From JBAZTO01 sp041661865 (GTDB taxonomy: Bacteria > Planctomycetota > Phycisphaerae > SM23-33): 20,808 bases of DNA. The stretch spans positions 1 through 20,808 of the forward strand of contig JBAZTO010000062.1 of the NCBI GenBank assembly GCA_041661865.1, read 5' to 3'. The translations under genes were made by a program, and so were the position numbers. A model generated the notes under the pieces. That model saw only the letters and a program-made list of their open reading frames with translations. It searched no databases and had not been told where the DNA came from. Positions 1-8,098 of the stretch are shown here, in pieces. How positions within the stretch are numbered: position 1 is the first letter of the stretch; every line of letters begins with the position of its first letter.

Positions 1-221
1 GGGCTAGTTTTTTTTCTACCAAGACTTTTGAATTGTCATCGGCACAATCAAGGACTCTTATAAGTCCTTTTACTACAAGCACTTAACATATATTATCGGA
101 CGTACCAAATTACCCAGCCTTGGCAGGAGGCTTACTTCTGCCCATCCCTGGCTCGCAGCCAATTTTCTAGGGCTGTTTCTGGGGCTAATGGAAAATCTGA
201 GATGAGAAGTAACTTTATGTA
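1..221. other. AT-rich gene-free leader region
   Basis: This stretch has no convincing gene and is visibly more AT-rich than the rest of the window. It opens with GGGCTAG followed by a run of eight T, which could be the 3' half of a terminator for a plus-strand gene lying outside the window. A second small hairpin at 50-69 is listed separately. Nothing else can be supported before the promoter at 222. Confidence 0.4.
50..71 (+). terminator. Possible weak terminator hairpin
   Basis: Arms AAGGACT (50-56) and AGTCCTT (63-69) form a 7-bp stem around a 6-nt loop, followed by a short T tract. The stem is short and only moderately GC-rich, so this is a weak candidate. It would end transcription entering from the left edge. 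Confidence 0.3.
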
Positions 222-251
222 TTGACAAACAGGCAAGAGATAGCGTATACT
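222..251 (+). promoter_or_regulatory. Sigma70-type promoter of the PEP-CTERM gene
   Basis: A perfect -35 box TTGACA (222-227) and a -10 box TATACT (246-251, five of six consensus bases) are separated by 18 bp. The predicted transcription start is near 258, giving a 5' UTR of about 280 nt before the ATG at 539. Confidence 0.7.
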
Positions 252-257
252 GGACGC

Positions 258-296
258 CTGAGATCGGTGCCTCTAGCTTAAAGGTACTTATCTCAG
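258..296 (+). promoter_or_regulatory. 5'-terminal mRNA stem-loop in the long leader
   Basis: CTGAGAT (258-264) pairs perfectly with ATCTCAG (290-296). Inside it, GTGCC (267-271) pairs with GGTAC (283-287) with one G-T wobble. The outer stem starts at the predicted transcription start, so the mRNA would begin with a hairpin, a position that often protects messages from 5' decay. A regulatory RNA fold is possible, but no known riboswitch class was recognised. Confidence 0.4.
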
Positions 297-538
297 TCTG
301 TGCAGGACCGGCCGCTTACCGGACCTGGCCGTAACAGTTCGATTGCAGGAGAGAGCTTTTAGCTTCTGATCGTGATTCGGAAGCGCTCTATTGCGAAACA
401 TCCGTGCTGATGCCCGCTTAGCATTGGCTTTGTCCGGTTGGGTCGCAAACACAGGAACAGGCTCGATGTGCCATGACGCGGTGCTCACTGAATGCACTTG
501 ACGTTCTGGCGGGCGAAAGCCCTTGAGGAGGAGAGTCA

Positions 539-1900
539 ATGGTTACCTTGCGGCTCAACAAGGCATTGGTGGTGGTTCTGGGAGTAGTTTTGTGTGCGGG
601 GCTGGTTTCTCAGGTGTCGGCCGGAGTTGTTCCCACGGCCGAACCGACGTATCGCGATCTTCGGACCGATACGGTGAGGGACTGGTACATCTTTAATGAC
701 AGCATGACTGACGGCATCCTGGATCCCGGTGACACAAGGATCGACCAGATGCAGAACTGGTGGACGCCGGTCTCCAGCGGGACTCAGGCGCAGTACGGGG
801 ATTGGCAGGGTCTGGACGGGAACCAGTACGACCGTATCTCGGCCCCCCACAGTTGGTCCACGTTCACCCTTCCCGCCGGCGATCCGAATAAGAACAACCC
901 GGATTACAACACCTGGCTGCCTCGCGAACCTAACGCGATCCATTTCTACATGGGTTACAGCCAGTTCGACAACAACGAATGGCAGACCTATCAGTACGGC
1001 GAGAGCCAGACTGTTCGGGATGTCCAGACTGAGAACAGCAGCGGACGAAACGGCTGGGTTTTGGGCTGGGTGGTCAACGATTACATGAATGACCCCAACT
1101 CCAAGCAGCAGATACCGATTGGCACCGCTAAGATGAATGTCGTTGTCCACAACGGAAAACTGGATGCGAATATTGCCGGCTGGGGCGCCAATCACTCCGA
1201 TCCGCAGGTGTCATCGAGCAACGACCTGGACCGAGTCCTGGGCCTGGACCTGGGGTGCGTTTACGACCCCAACACCAATCCCAACAGGCCTTGGCACCCG
1301 GCCAAGTGGGATTCCAACGCACTTGCGTACACTTGGGCGGCCAATGAGAAGAGAATGACCGCCAATGGGTTCGTGGGCCAGTCCTACGTGAACCAGTTGG
1401 CGGATTCACAGGAAGTGAAGGAACAGGTTCCCGTCTACGAAGGCCAGAAGGATCAGGACGGCAATGACTACATTTATGATGATTCCTTCAGCATTATCCA
1501 CAACCTGGTCAACTCCACCGATGATGGCGGCGTCCTTGCCGGACTCTCCGGCTGGATCGACCCGAACTTCGAGCCCAATCAGTGGGGCGACCAGCAGGTC
1601 ATCCGCATCCAGATCCCCAGGGAAACCCTGCTGGATGAGGGCAATATCAACAAGATCGTCTTCCATGATTTTGGCAGCCTGGGCGGCAGCAGCCAGATCG
1701 CTCCGCGGGACATCACCTTCTATGCCGATCCTAACGGTAACCTCTTCTGGATGAGTCCGACGGGCGCACGCGTGGACTTCCCCGATAACATCATTTACAT
1801 CGCCGTGGCCCCTAACGTGCCCGAACCGATGACCCTGGGCCTGGTGGGCCTGGGCGGGATCGGATTGATCCTGCGGCGGCGTAACGGCAGAGCCGCTTAA
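539..1900 (+). CDS. PEP-CTERM sorting domain protein, function unknown
   Basis: This 453-residue exported protein starts at an ATG behind a strong purine-rich ribosome site (GAGGAGGAG). Residues 1-28 form a signal peptide with a hydrophobic core and a likely cleavage after VSA. The C-terminus carries a PEP-CTERM tail: VPEP at about 427-430, a Gly/Leu-rich membrane segment, then RRR. Such tails are known to be processed by exosortase, so the protein is probably delivered to the outer surface or matrix. The roughly 400-residue body is rich in Asn, Asp, Trp and Tyr with many DPN-type turns, as in secreted beta-rich proteins, but I do not recognise a domain. It is a single-gene transcription unit with its own promoter and terminator. 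No exosortase gene lies in the window. Confidence 0.9.
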   Translation: MVTLRLNKALVVVLGVVLCAGLVSQVSAGVVPTAEPTYRDLRTDTVRDWYIFNDSMTDGILDPGDTRIDQMQNWWTPVSSGTQAQYGDWQGLDGNQYDRISAPHSWSTFTLPAGDPNKNNPDYNTWLPREPNAIHFYMGYSQFDNNEWQTYQYGESQTVRDVQTENSSGRNGWVLGWVVNDYMNDPNSKQQIPIGTAKMNVVVHNGKLDANIAGWGANHSDPQVSSSNDLDRVLGLDLGCVYDPNTNPNRPWHPAKWDSNALAYTWAANEKRMTANGFVGQSYVNQLADSQEVKEQVPVYEGQKDQDGNDYIYDDSFSIIHNLVNSTDDGGVLAGLSGWIDPNFEPNQWGDQQVIRIQIPRETLLDEGNINKIVFHDFGSLGGSSQIAPRDITFYADPNGNLFWMSPTGARVDFPDNIIYIAVAPNVPEPMTLGLVGLGGIGLILRRRNGRAA

Positions 1901-1926
1901 CAAATCGGTAACGAGAGTTTATGAAA

Positions 1927-1968
1927 CAGCCCACCGGGCTTTGAGCGGGTCCGGTGGGCTGGCTTTTT
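1927..1968 (+). terminator. Rho-independent terminator after the PEP-CTERM gene
   Basis: The 11-bp arms CAGCCCACCGG (1927-1937) and CCGGTGGGCTG (1951-1961) match perfectly and are followed by GC and TTTTT (1964-1968). It lies 27 bp after the stop codon. Confidence 0.85.
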
Positions 1969-1997
1969 GCGCCGATTTCGCCTCGGCAGGCCGAACC

Positions 1998-2738
1998 TTA
2001 TGGCTTGACCCCTTCCAGGATCAGGGACTCCATCCTAAGGAAGTTCTCCGGGATTCTGGCCGTGTTCTCCAGGTTCCGCATCGCCGCATCATCGCTATTG
2101 CCAAGAGAACATCGCGTGATCCCTGTGAACCCCGCCCTTTCGACGGAATGCCGTAGAACCTTCTCGTCATAAATGAAGACGTGTCCCCAGTTCCGCACAA
2201 AGGTGTTGATGACAAAGGTGTCTTCGCTGAAGGGCGCGGCGGGGTTGAAACAATCCGTCGCCCATTTGAGGTACTCGCGATGTGACCGCGGTTTGTCGGC
2301 CCGATAGAGGTCGACCAGGAAAGACAAGTCGGGCGTCGATATCCTGATTCGGCCGCCGGGCTTCAGGACGCGGTAGCACTCCGCCAACATTCCAAGCCCC
2401 TGGTCGAACGTGATGTGTTCGATCATGTGCTCGCTGTAGACGTGCTCGAACGTCGCGTCGGCGAACGGAAACGGCCGCGTGGCGTCGAGGTGAAGCACTT
2501 GGTGCGACTGAGGATAGTAGGTTGAGTTGAGCCAGCCCGACAGCAGGTGATCTCCGCAGCCGATATGCAGCCTCCGTGCCTCGTGCGCGCGGAAGTAGCT
2601 GTCGATGGCCTTTCGGTCCGCCCCCGCCAAACGTCTCCGCAGCATCAGCATGTCCCGCCGCAATTGAGCGACGAATGCCTTGGCGCTATCCTCAATATGC
2701 AGCGCCCGCGCCAGGCTCCTGAGCGATCGTTGAGTCAT
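1998..2738 (-). CDS. Class I SAM-dependent methyltransferase
   Basis: This 246-residue protein has a Rossmann-type methyltransferase core. Motif I is LHIGCGD (57-63), an acidic residue follows strand 2 (D85 in LHLDATRPFPF), and there is an HMIEHI segment near residue 104 and a post-I region VLKPGGRIRISTPD. This pattern is typical of the Methyltransf_11 group, whose members methylate sugars, lipids or small molecules; the substrate cannot be told from sequence. The first 50 residues are basic and helical and may bind a partner. The ATG at 2738 has AGGAG nine bases upstream. It follows the sugar-isomerase gene on the same strand, but a 120-bp gap with a strong hairpin suggests it is not simply co-transcribed. 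Confidence 0.85.
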   Translation of the reverse strand: MTQRSLRSLARALHIEDSAKAFVAQLRRDMLMLRRRLAGADRKAIDSYFRAHEARRLHIGCGDHLLSGWLNSTYYPQSHQVLHLDATRPFPFADATFEHVYSEHMIEHITFDQGLGMLAECYRVLKPGGRIRISTPDLSFLVDLYRADKPRSHREYLKWATDCFNPAAPFSEDTFVINTFVRNWGHVFIYDEKVLRHSVERAGFTGITRCSLGNSDDAAMRNLENTARIPENFLRMESLILEGVKP

Positions 2739-2787
2739 GATTTGGCGCTCCTGTCACGCCCTCATGCCGCGCGCCCAGGCCTGCCCC

Positions 2788-2814
2788 CCCGCCAGGCCTA
2801 ACTTGCCTGGCGGG
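2788..2814. repeat. 10-bp inverted repeat with 7-nt loop (family D)
   Basis: CCCGCCAGGC (2788-2797) and GCCTGGCGGG (2805-2814) are perfect complements around loop CTAACTT. It lies between the isomerase stop and the methyltransferase start. There is no T tract on either strand, so a classical intrinsic terminator is unlikely. A dispersed palindromic repeat or an mRNA 3'-end stabiliser fits better. Its 7-nt loop closed by GC pairs recalls the family B hairpins further right. Confidence 0.6.
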
Positions 2815-2858
2815 CTAACCTGCGGCGGGCGGAGCGGTCGCGGACTTTGTCGGCCACC

Positions 2859-4574
2859 CTACTTGCCGCCCAGGCGGAGCTTGGTCGCCGTTTCGCCGCC
2901 ATTGAGCAGGTACAGCAGCGGCAGCGGACGGTCGGTGCCTTCCATAAAAGCCGGCCTGGCCTGCCAGGGCGCCACCGACAGCACGTTGGACAGGTCCATC
3001 CAGTGCTGGAGTCGCGCCGGCTTGAGGTTCCAGACCATGTGGAAATGGTTGGCCGGGGCGTACTGCTTGTACTCGGCCATCGTGGCGTACTTGGGCACGA
3101 CCCAGGTGTGCGGCCAGGTCGGCGTGGAGGTTTGCGCGACGGCCTGGGCCAGTTTCATCGGCAGTTCAGCCGTGCAGGCCTCGTCCCAGATCAGGCTGAA
3201 CATGCCCGACAGTTCGCTGTAGGCCAGGCGGCTGGCGATGCCCTCGATGCCGCCGGGAGTGAAGAACGTCACGCTGTTGCCGCCGCCGGGGAAGTAGAAC
3301 AGGTCGGCGCCCGGCATGGCGACATTGGCCATGATCTTCTTGACCGCGTCGCCGGGCTTGCCCGCCCAGTCCAGGCTGGCCGAGCCGCTGTTGTCGCCGT
3401 CGACCAGGCCGCGCTGGGCCCAGACGTCCTTGGGGCCGAACTTCACGCCCAGTTTCCTGGCCAGGGCCTGGATCTCCCACGGCTCCCAGACCTTGCGGAA
3501 GTCCATGAACAGCGGCGGATTTCCACCCGACAGCCAGGTGGTGAACAGCATGGTCAGCAGGCCCTGGACGTCGGCCTCGGTGGCGAAGGGTATCGCGCTC
3601 TTGGGGCCGTTGTGGTCGAAGGTGGAATTGAGCAGGGACTCCATCGCGTCGGCGATGGGCAGCGGGATGCCGCGGAGGTCGCTGCCCCACTCCAACTGGT
3701 TCATGAACCCCCCGCCGACGGCGTTCAGCTCCGCCATCAGGTCGCGGACGATCAGGTAGAGGGCCAGGCCCTTGTCGAAGCGTTCATTGTCGGCGGCCGT
3801 CTTGACGTCCAATCGCTTGCCGACCAGGCCATCGATCCAGCCCCGCAATGCCTTGAGTTCCTTGGCGTCATAGGAACCCTTGTTGAGCATGTCGGTCAGC
3901 AGCTTCATGTCCAGCCGCGTGATTTCCAGGCCGAAGGTCCGCCGCGTGGGGATTACGTGGCCCAGGGCGGTTTCCATGCCCATCGAATCGTGCCCGAAGA
4001 CCACCACTCGCCGGCCCTTGAGTCCCGCGCGCGTCAAGGCCGCGTAGCACCAGTCGATCAGGGCCGAGGCGGTGGATTCGGTCATCTTGGGCGACATGCC
4101 GGTGTCGGGCCAGGTGCCCACGTTCAGGGCCACCAGGCGTCCGCTCTGGGCCAGTGCGCCGTTGACGGCGTGGGCGTAAACGACGCCGGGCTTGGGCCCG
4201 CTGTTTCCGCAGGTGATATTGACAGGCACATCGCCGGGCAGTTGGGCCAGCAGGCTCATCAGCGTCAGTTGCGGGAAGGCCCAGGTATCTGGAGCGCAGA
4301 TAACCGCGTCCACGCCGGCCTCCCGGAATTGGCGGGCGACGATGTCGGCCTGCTTTTCCCCGTCGATCAGCACGGGCGTCCAGACCACTTCCACGTCCGA
4401 TCCGTCGGGCATCTTGACGCCCTTGGCCACCACGTCGGCCACCATCTCCACGATATTGACGCAGCGTTTGCGCGAGTCCGCGTCGATGCGGGGATCGCTG
4501 GTGGCGCAAACGCCGAAGGTCACGACTTTAGACTGGGTCTTCTTGCTCGAGGGCAACGCTGTTGCTTTGGCCAT
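2859..4574 (-). CDS. L-fucose isomerase-family aldose/ketose isomerase
   Basis: The 571-residue length is close to E. coli FucI (591). The start at ATG 4574 follows an AAGGAAAAGG ribosome site; an upstream in-frame start would add 23 unlikely residues. Residues 331-360 (ATEADVQG... MDFR) align with the metal site of FucI. E333 and D358 fall where the known ligands Glu337 and Asp361 lie, and H510/H512 (NHFHMVW) sit near the position of His528. The family converts L-fucose to L-fuculose or acts on related aldoses using a divalent metal; the exact sugar is not decidable here. It follows a rhamnulokinase by 69 bp on the same strand, so its ketose product probably feeds that kinase. A true FucI, an arabinose/fucose isomerase-like enzyme, or a rhamnose-acting variant are all possible. 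Confidence 0.85.
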   Translation of the reverse strand: MAKATALPSSKKTQSKVVTFGVCATSDPRIDADSRKRCVNIVEMVADVVAKGVKMPDGSDVEVVWTPVLIDGEKQADIVARQFREAGVDAVICAPDTWAFPQLTLMSLLAQLPGDVPVNITCGNSGPKPGVVYAHAVNGALAQSGRLVALNVGTWPDTGMSPKMTESTASALIDWCYAALTRAGLKGRRVVVFGHDSMGMETALGHVIPTRRTFGLEITRLDMKLLTDMLNKGSYDAKELKALRGWIDGLVGKRLDVKTAADNERFDKGLALYLIVRDLMAELNAVGGGFMNQLEWGSDLRGIPLPIADAMESLLNSTFDHNGPKSAIPFATEADVQGLLTMLFTTWLSGGNPPLFMDFRKVWEPWEIQALARKLGVKFGPKDVWAQRGLVDGDNSGSASLDWAGKPGDAVKKIMANVAMPGADLFYFPGGGNSVTFFTPGGIEGIASRLAYSELSGMFSLIWDEACTAELPMKLAQAVAQTSTPTWPHTWVVPKYATMAEYKQYAPANHFHMVWNLKPARLQHWMDLSNVLSVAPWQARPAFMEGTDRPLPLLYLLNGGETATKLRLGGK

Positions 4575-4643
4575 GTTCTTTTTTTCCTTTTCCTTGAACC
4601 GTTGGGTGCGACTGAGCATCGCAACAATTGGCGGCGGATTCAA

Positions 4644-6119
4644 TCATTTCCTGCCGCGAATTTTCTCGTAGGCCGCCCGCTTGTCGGCCCAGAGGGCCTT
4701 GTCCCGCGGCCGGTATTCAGTCAGTTTGAACGAGTCCCGCATCACCTGCTGGATCTCGGAGCGATCCTTCAATGCCCCGACGGCGACGGCCTGCACCAGG
4801 GCGTTGCCCAGGGCCGTGCATTGGTCCGCGCCGGCAAAGACGCTCACGCCGCAGGCGTCGGCGGTCAGTTGGCAGAGCAGCTTGTTGGCTGTGCCGCCGC
4901 CGACCATGTAGAGCCTCCCCATTCGCCGGCCTGTCAGTTCCGCGACGCTGTCCATGCGGCACGCGTATTCCAGGGCCAGGCTCTCCAGCACGCAGCGGAC
5001 CAACTGACCGCGGTCGCTCGGGGCCGCCTGGCCGCTTCGGGCGATCGAGTCCCGCAGGGCCTTTTCCATGTCCAGCGGCGCGTGGAATGTCTCGTCGGCC
5101 ACATCCACCAGCGTCCCCCCCGCCGCCTGCGATGCGGCTGCGGTCATGCGGTTGTAGTCCCACGGGTCGGCGGAGTGGTCCCACTTGGCCTTGAGCTGCT
5201 GGACCAGCCACAATCCCGAGATGTTGCGGGCCAGGTACCAGCCGCCGAAAGTGTATTCGTTGGTGAAGCCCAGTTGCAGGCATCGCGGCGTGGCCACCGG
5301 CGTGTCCATCAGGCAGCCCAGGATGCTCCAGGTGCCGCAACTGAGGAAGGCCCAGTCGCTGCCCTCCCCGGGGATGGCAGCCACCGCGGCGGAGGTATCG
5401 TGCCCGCAGGTGGCGATCACGGGCACCTCGCCCAGCCCCCCCACTTCCGCAGCCACCTCGGGACTCAGCGTGCCCAGCACCGTCCCGGGCGGCACGATCC
5501 GGCAGAACATGCGCTCGTTGAGGCGGAAGCGGTGGAGAACCTCTCCGGCCCAGCGGCAGTCGGTGCCCATCAGGCAGGAGGTGTTGAGGATCGACATCTC
5601 GCTGGCCTTGGCGCCCGTCAGGAAGTACAGCACCAGGTCGGGCATGTTCAGGAACGTCTGGGCCATCTCCAGCAGCGGCGAGCGGTCGCGCTGCATGGCG
5701 AGCAGTTGGAACAGCGAGGCGATGGCCCAGGGTTCGTAGGCGGTGGCCGCGAAGATTTCGTCGCGCGACATGATCGGGTCGGAGTAGGCGTGGATGCCCT
5801 CGGTGCGGCTGTCGCGGTACTGCACGGGGTTGGACAGCAGGCGTCCGTCGCGGTCGAGCAGGCCAAAGTCCACGCCCCAGGTGTCCACGCTGATGCCCGA
5901 GAGCTTCTCGCCCCGCCGCGCGCAGATCTTCAAGGTCGCGATGATCTCGGCGAAGAGCGAAGGGAAATCCCAGTATCGCGTGCCGGCCAGGCGGACGGGC
6001 CGGTTGGGGAAGCGATGGATTTCCTCCATCGTCACCTTGCCGCCGGCAAGGGTCACCAGTTCCCCCCTGCCGCTCTCTGCCCCCAAGTCCAACGCCAGGA
6101 AACGATGCTCCGCTGCCAT
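4644..6119 (-). CDS. rhaB: Rhamnulokinase (FGGY sugar kinase)
   Basis: This 491-residue FGGY kinase closely follows E. coli RhaB block by block: LDLGAESGR at the N-terminus, EIHRFPNRP, DTWGVDFGLLD, QYRDSRTEG, CGHDTSAAVAAIP, LSCGTWSILG, ISGLWLVQQL and VGGGTANKLLCQLTADACG. The HRF and YRDSRT blocks favour rhamnulokinase over fuculokinase or xylulokinase. It would phosphorylate L-rhamnulose, or a similar 6-deoxyketose, with ATP in the cytosol. The ATG at 6119 has GGGAG eight bases upstream; a TTG five codons earlier overlaps that site and is unlikely. It lies between the pseudouridine synthase (32 bp upstream) and the isomerase (69 bp downstream), apparently in one operon. No rhamnulose-1-phosphate aldolase lies in the window. 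Confidence 0.9.
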   Translation of the reverse strand: MAAEHRFLALDLGAESGRGELVTLAGGKVTMEEIHRFPNRPVRLAGTRYWDFPSLFAEIIATLKICARRGEKLSGISVDTWGVDFGLLDRDGRLLSNPVQYRDSRTEGIHAYSDPIMSRDEIFAATAYEPWAIASLFQLLAMQRDRSPLLEMAQTFLNMPDLVLYFLTGAKASEMSILNTSCLMGTDCRWAGEVLHRFRLNERMFCRIVPPGTVLGTLSPEVAAEVGGLGEVPVIATCGHDTSAAVAAIPGEGSDWAFLSCGTWSILGCLMDTPVATPRCLQLGFTNEYTFGGWYLARNISGLWLVQQLKAKWDHSADPWDYNRMTAAASQAAGGTLVDVADETFHAPLDMEKALRDSIARSGQAAPSDRGQLVRCVLESLALEYACRMDSVAELTGRRMGRLYMVGGGTANKLLCQLTADACGVSVFAGADQCTALGNALVQAVAVGALKDRSEIQQVMRDSFKLTEYRPRDKALWADKRAAYEKIRGRK

Positions 6120-6151
6120 CCTTGTATCTCCCAACTGAGCTTGCCAAACCT

Positions 6152-6916
6152 CTACCGGCGTCGCGGGGGGCCGCCCTTGGCTGCACCAGCCCGCTTGATC
6201 GCCGTCACCTCGCCGCTCCTGAGCGTGCGGAAGTGCCCGATCTTGATGCCCACGTCCGAGATGGGCCCCAGGCCCGTCCGCTTCAACCGGCGCGACTTGT
6301 GGCCCAGCCTGGCCAGGATCGGACGAACTTCGCGCCCGCTGGACTCGACCAGCTCCAGCTCCAGCAGCGTGCGCTCGGGCCCGCGGCGGAGCACCTTGAC
6401 CTTCGCCGGATTGCTGCGGCGGCGATCGATGATCACGCCGATCTTGAGCGCCTCGATTGTAGTCACCCCGACGCGCCCGTCAACTTCCACGAGGTAGCGA
6501 CGCGGCACGTTGTAGCGGGGATGGTTGAGGATCTCGGCCAATTCGCCGTCGCTGGTCAGCAGCACCAGGCCGGTGGCGTCCACGTCCAGGCTGCCGACGC
6601 AATAAATCTGCCCGCCCAGCGGCGGGACGATGTCGTACACCCTCGGCCGCTGTTGCAGATCGGTCTGCGAGCAGACCACGCCCTTGGGCTTGTTGATCAG
6701 GAAGTAAGTCTTGCGGCCGCTGCCGTGGCGCCGGACGACCGAGCCGTCCACCCGTATCTCGTCGTCCTCCTCGACAAAGCAGGGCAGCTTGTGGACGATC
6801 TGGCCGTTGACCTTGACCAGGCCCTCCAGGATCATCATCTCGGCGGAGCGGCGCGAAGCCACGCCCGCCTCGGCCAGCACTTTTTGGATTCGGACTTTGC
6901 CCGCGTGTTCGCTCAT
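6152..6916 (-). CDS. RsuA/RluB-family pseudouridine synthase
   Basis: This 254-residue protein has an N-terminal S4 RNA-binding domain (about residues 7-60; RIQKVLAEAGVASRRSAE) followed by a pseudouridine synthase domain. The catalytic aspartate is D111 in GSLDVDATGLVLLTSDG, and the family block HPRYNVPRRYLVEVDG follows. The family converts specific uridines of 23S or 16S rRNA to pseudouridine; the two-domain length fits RluB/RsuA. The usual motif reads GRLD, and here the Arg is Ser (residue 109), which is noteworthy. The C-terminal tail is basic (KRAGAAKGGPPRRR). Its ATG overlaps the TGA of manA by 4 bp, so translation is probably coupled. The sugar genes downstream seem to share the transcript. 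Confidence 0.9.
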   Translation of the reverse strand: MSEHAGKVRIQKVLAEAGVASRRSAEMMILEGLVKVNGQIVHKLPCFVEEDDEIRVDGSVVRRHGSGRKTYFLINKPKGVVCSQTDLQQRPRVYDIVPPLGGQIYCVGSLDVDATGLVLLTSDGELAEILNHPRYNVPRRYLVEVDGRVGVTTIEALKIGVIIDRRRSNPAKVKVLRRGPERTLLELELVESSGREVRPILARLGHKSRRLKRTGLGPISDVGIKIGHFRTLRSGEVTAIKRAGAAKGGPPRRR

Positions 6917-7881
6917 GGTGTCTCCGGCAGCGTGATTTCCAGCCAGGCGCAGAGGCCGCGGGCGACAAGCGCCGCGGATTCCAGCCCAGCCGGCAAGAGA
7001 ATAGTATCACCGGCAAGGACCGATGTGACGGGCTCGACGCTCCCGGCGTGGCGAATTTCGCACCCTCCGGCGGACTTGAGGATCATCAGGGCACAGCACC
7101 GCCCCCCGGGCAGCGGCACGGCAGCGGCGCCATTGATCTGGCGACGGGCGACGGTGAAGAACTCGCTGGTCAGCAGCGTGACGTTCTCGCCGGCCGGCGG
7201 GCAGGACTCGGCCCCGGCCTGGTCGAAATGTATGGCCTGCATGGACTTTTCCATGTGGGTCTCGCGGCCGCGGCCCCAGTCCGTCACGCGATAGGTCGTG
7301 TCCGAAGGCGTCTGCACCTCGGCCACCACCACGCCGGCGCCCAGGGCATGCACCACGCCCGCGGGGAGATAATGGAAGTCCCCCGCCGCCACCGGCATCC
7401 GTCGCACGACCGTCTCGGCCTGGTTGGCCTCAACGGCGCGGCGGAACTGCTCAGCCGTCACGCCGGGACACAGGCCCTTGTAGATGAACCCGCCACGACT
7501 TTCGAGGATGTACCAGCACTCGCTCTTGGCCGCTGCGCCGTCGCCGATGGCCCGGGCGGCGGAGGCGTCGGGATGGACCTGGAGCGAAAGAATGTCCTCG
7601 GCGTCCAGCAGTTTCAGCAGCACGGGGAAGCGGCCGTCGGGCATGGCGGCTGCGCGGCCGAGGAGCTTGCCGCCCAGCGAGGAGACCAGCTCCGTCAGGC
7701 TCCGCCCCGCATTGGGCCCGTTGGCCACGACACTGGCGCCCTCGGGGATGTCAGAGAGTTCCCAGCTTTCGCCGATCCGGACCCCCGCGGGCAAATCGCG
7801 GCCGAAAAGCCGCTGGAGGTTCCGCCCGCCCCAGATCCGTTCCTTGTAGATCGCCTCAAACTTGTAAGGGTAAAGTCTCAT
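6913..7881 (-). CDS. manA: Class I mannose-6-phosphate isomerase
   Basis: This 322-residue enzyme matches the short bacterial type I phosphomannose isomerase (about 315 residues in Bacillus). It interconverts mannose-6-phosphate and fructose-6-phosphate with a zinc ion. The metal ligands are visible: Q101 and H103 in LQVHPD, E121 in KSECWYI, and H178 in GVVHALG. The segment TPSDTTYRVTDWGR is the typical conserved core of the second half. The ATG at 7881 has no clear ribosome site. It is the first gene of the minus-strand cluster manA, pseudouridine synthase, rhaB, isomerase. This links mannose entry or GDP-mannose supply with deoxysugar use. Confidence 0.9.
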   Translation of the reverse strand: MRLYPYKFEAIYKERIWGGRNLQRLFGRDLPAGVRIGESWELSDIPEGASVVANGPNAGRSLTELVSSLGGKLLGRAAAMPDGRFPVLLKLLDAEDILSLQVHPDASAARAIGDGAAAKSECWYILESRGGFIYKGLCPGVTAEQFRRAVEANQAETVVRRMPVAAGDFHYLPAGVVHALGAGVVVAEVQTPSDTTYRVTDWGRGRETHMEKSMQAIHFDQAGAESCPPAGENVTLLTSEFFTVARRQINGAAAVPLPGGRCCALMILKSAGGCEIRHAGSVEPVTSVLAGDTILLPAGLESAALVARGLCAWLEITLPETP

Positions 7882-7917
7882 AAGATTCAGGTTTGTTGGC
7901 CTTAAGACAACAATTCC

Positions 7918-7962
7918 AAATGACGAAATCCGAATGACGAATCAATGACCGAATGTCAAATA
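7918..7962. repeat. Degenerate short tandem repeat of AATGACGA
   Basis: Three related units start at 7919, 7933 and 7944: AATGACGAAATCCG, AATGACGAATC and AATGACCGAATGTC. They lie in the gap between divergently transcribed manA and the tRNA-binding protein gene, within the likely promoter zone of manA. The unit is AT-richer than its surroundings. Function is unknown. Confidence 0.5.
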
Positions 7963-8069
7963 AGGACCGAAAGAAGGCTCGGCGTTCTTTCAGGTTCGTG
8001 CTTCGTCGCTGAGCAACCGCCCGCGTGCATGCAGCTTCTTGATGGATTCCGGCACGCCGCGCTTGCGCC

Positions 8070-8098
8070 TTGCTCACGCCAGGGCAAGAGCATACACT
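8070..8098 (+). promoter_or_regulatory. Candidate promoter of the tRNA-binding protein gene
   Basis: A weak -35 (TTGCTC, 8070-8075), a 17-bp spacer and a -10 TACACT (8093-8098) lie 55 bp before the start codon. The spacer and downstream bases (GGCAAGAG, then ACTGGACG) resemble those of the promoter at 222-251. Confidence 0.35.

Noticed and set aside
536..1195. A 219-codon minus-strand frame opposite the PEP-CTERM gene
   Set aside because: The sense strand has a signal peptide, a PEP-CTERM tail, a promoter and a terminator; the antisense frame has none of these.
2788..2814. Terminator of the isomerase operon
   Set aside because: The stem is perfect but no T tract follows on the minus strand, so I list it as a repeat rather than a terminator.
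2847..6497. A 1216-codon open frame on the plus strand
   Set aside because: It is exactly antisense to the isomerase and rhamnulokinase genes. Its His/Gln/Ala/Gly/Arg-rich composition is that of a shadow frame in GC-rich DNA, with no domain.
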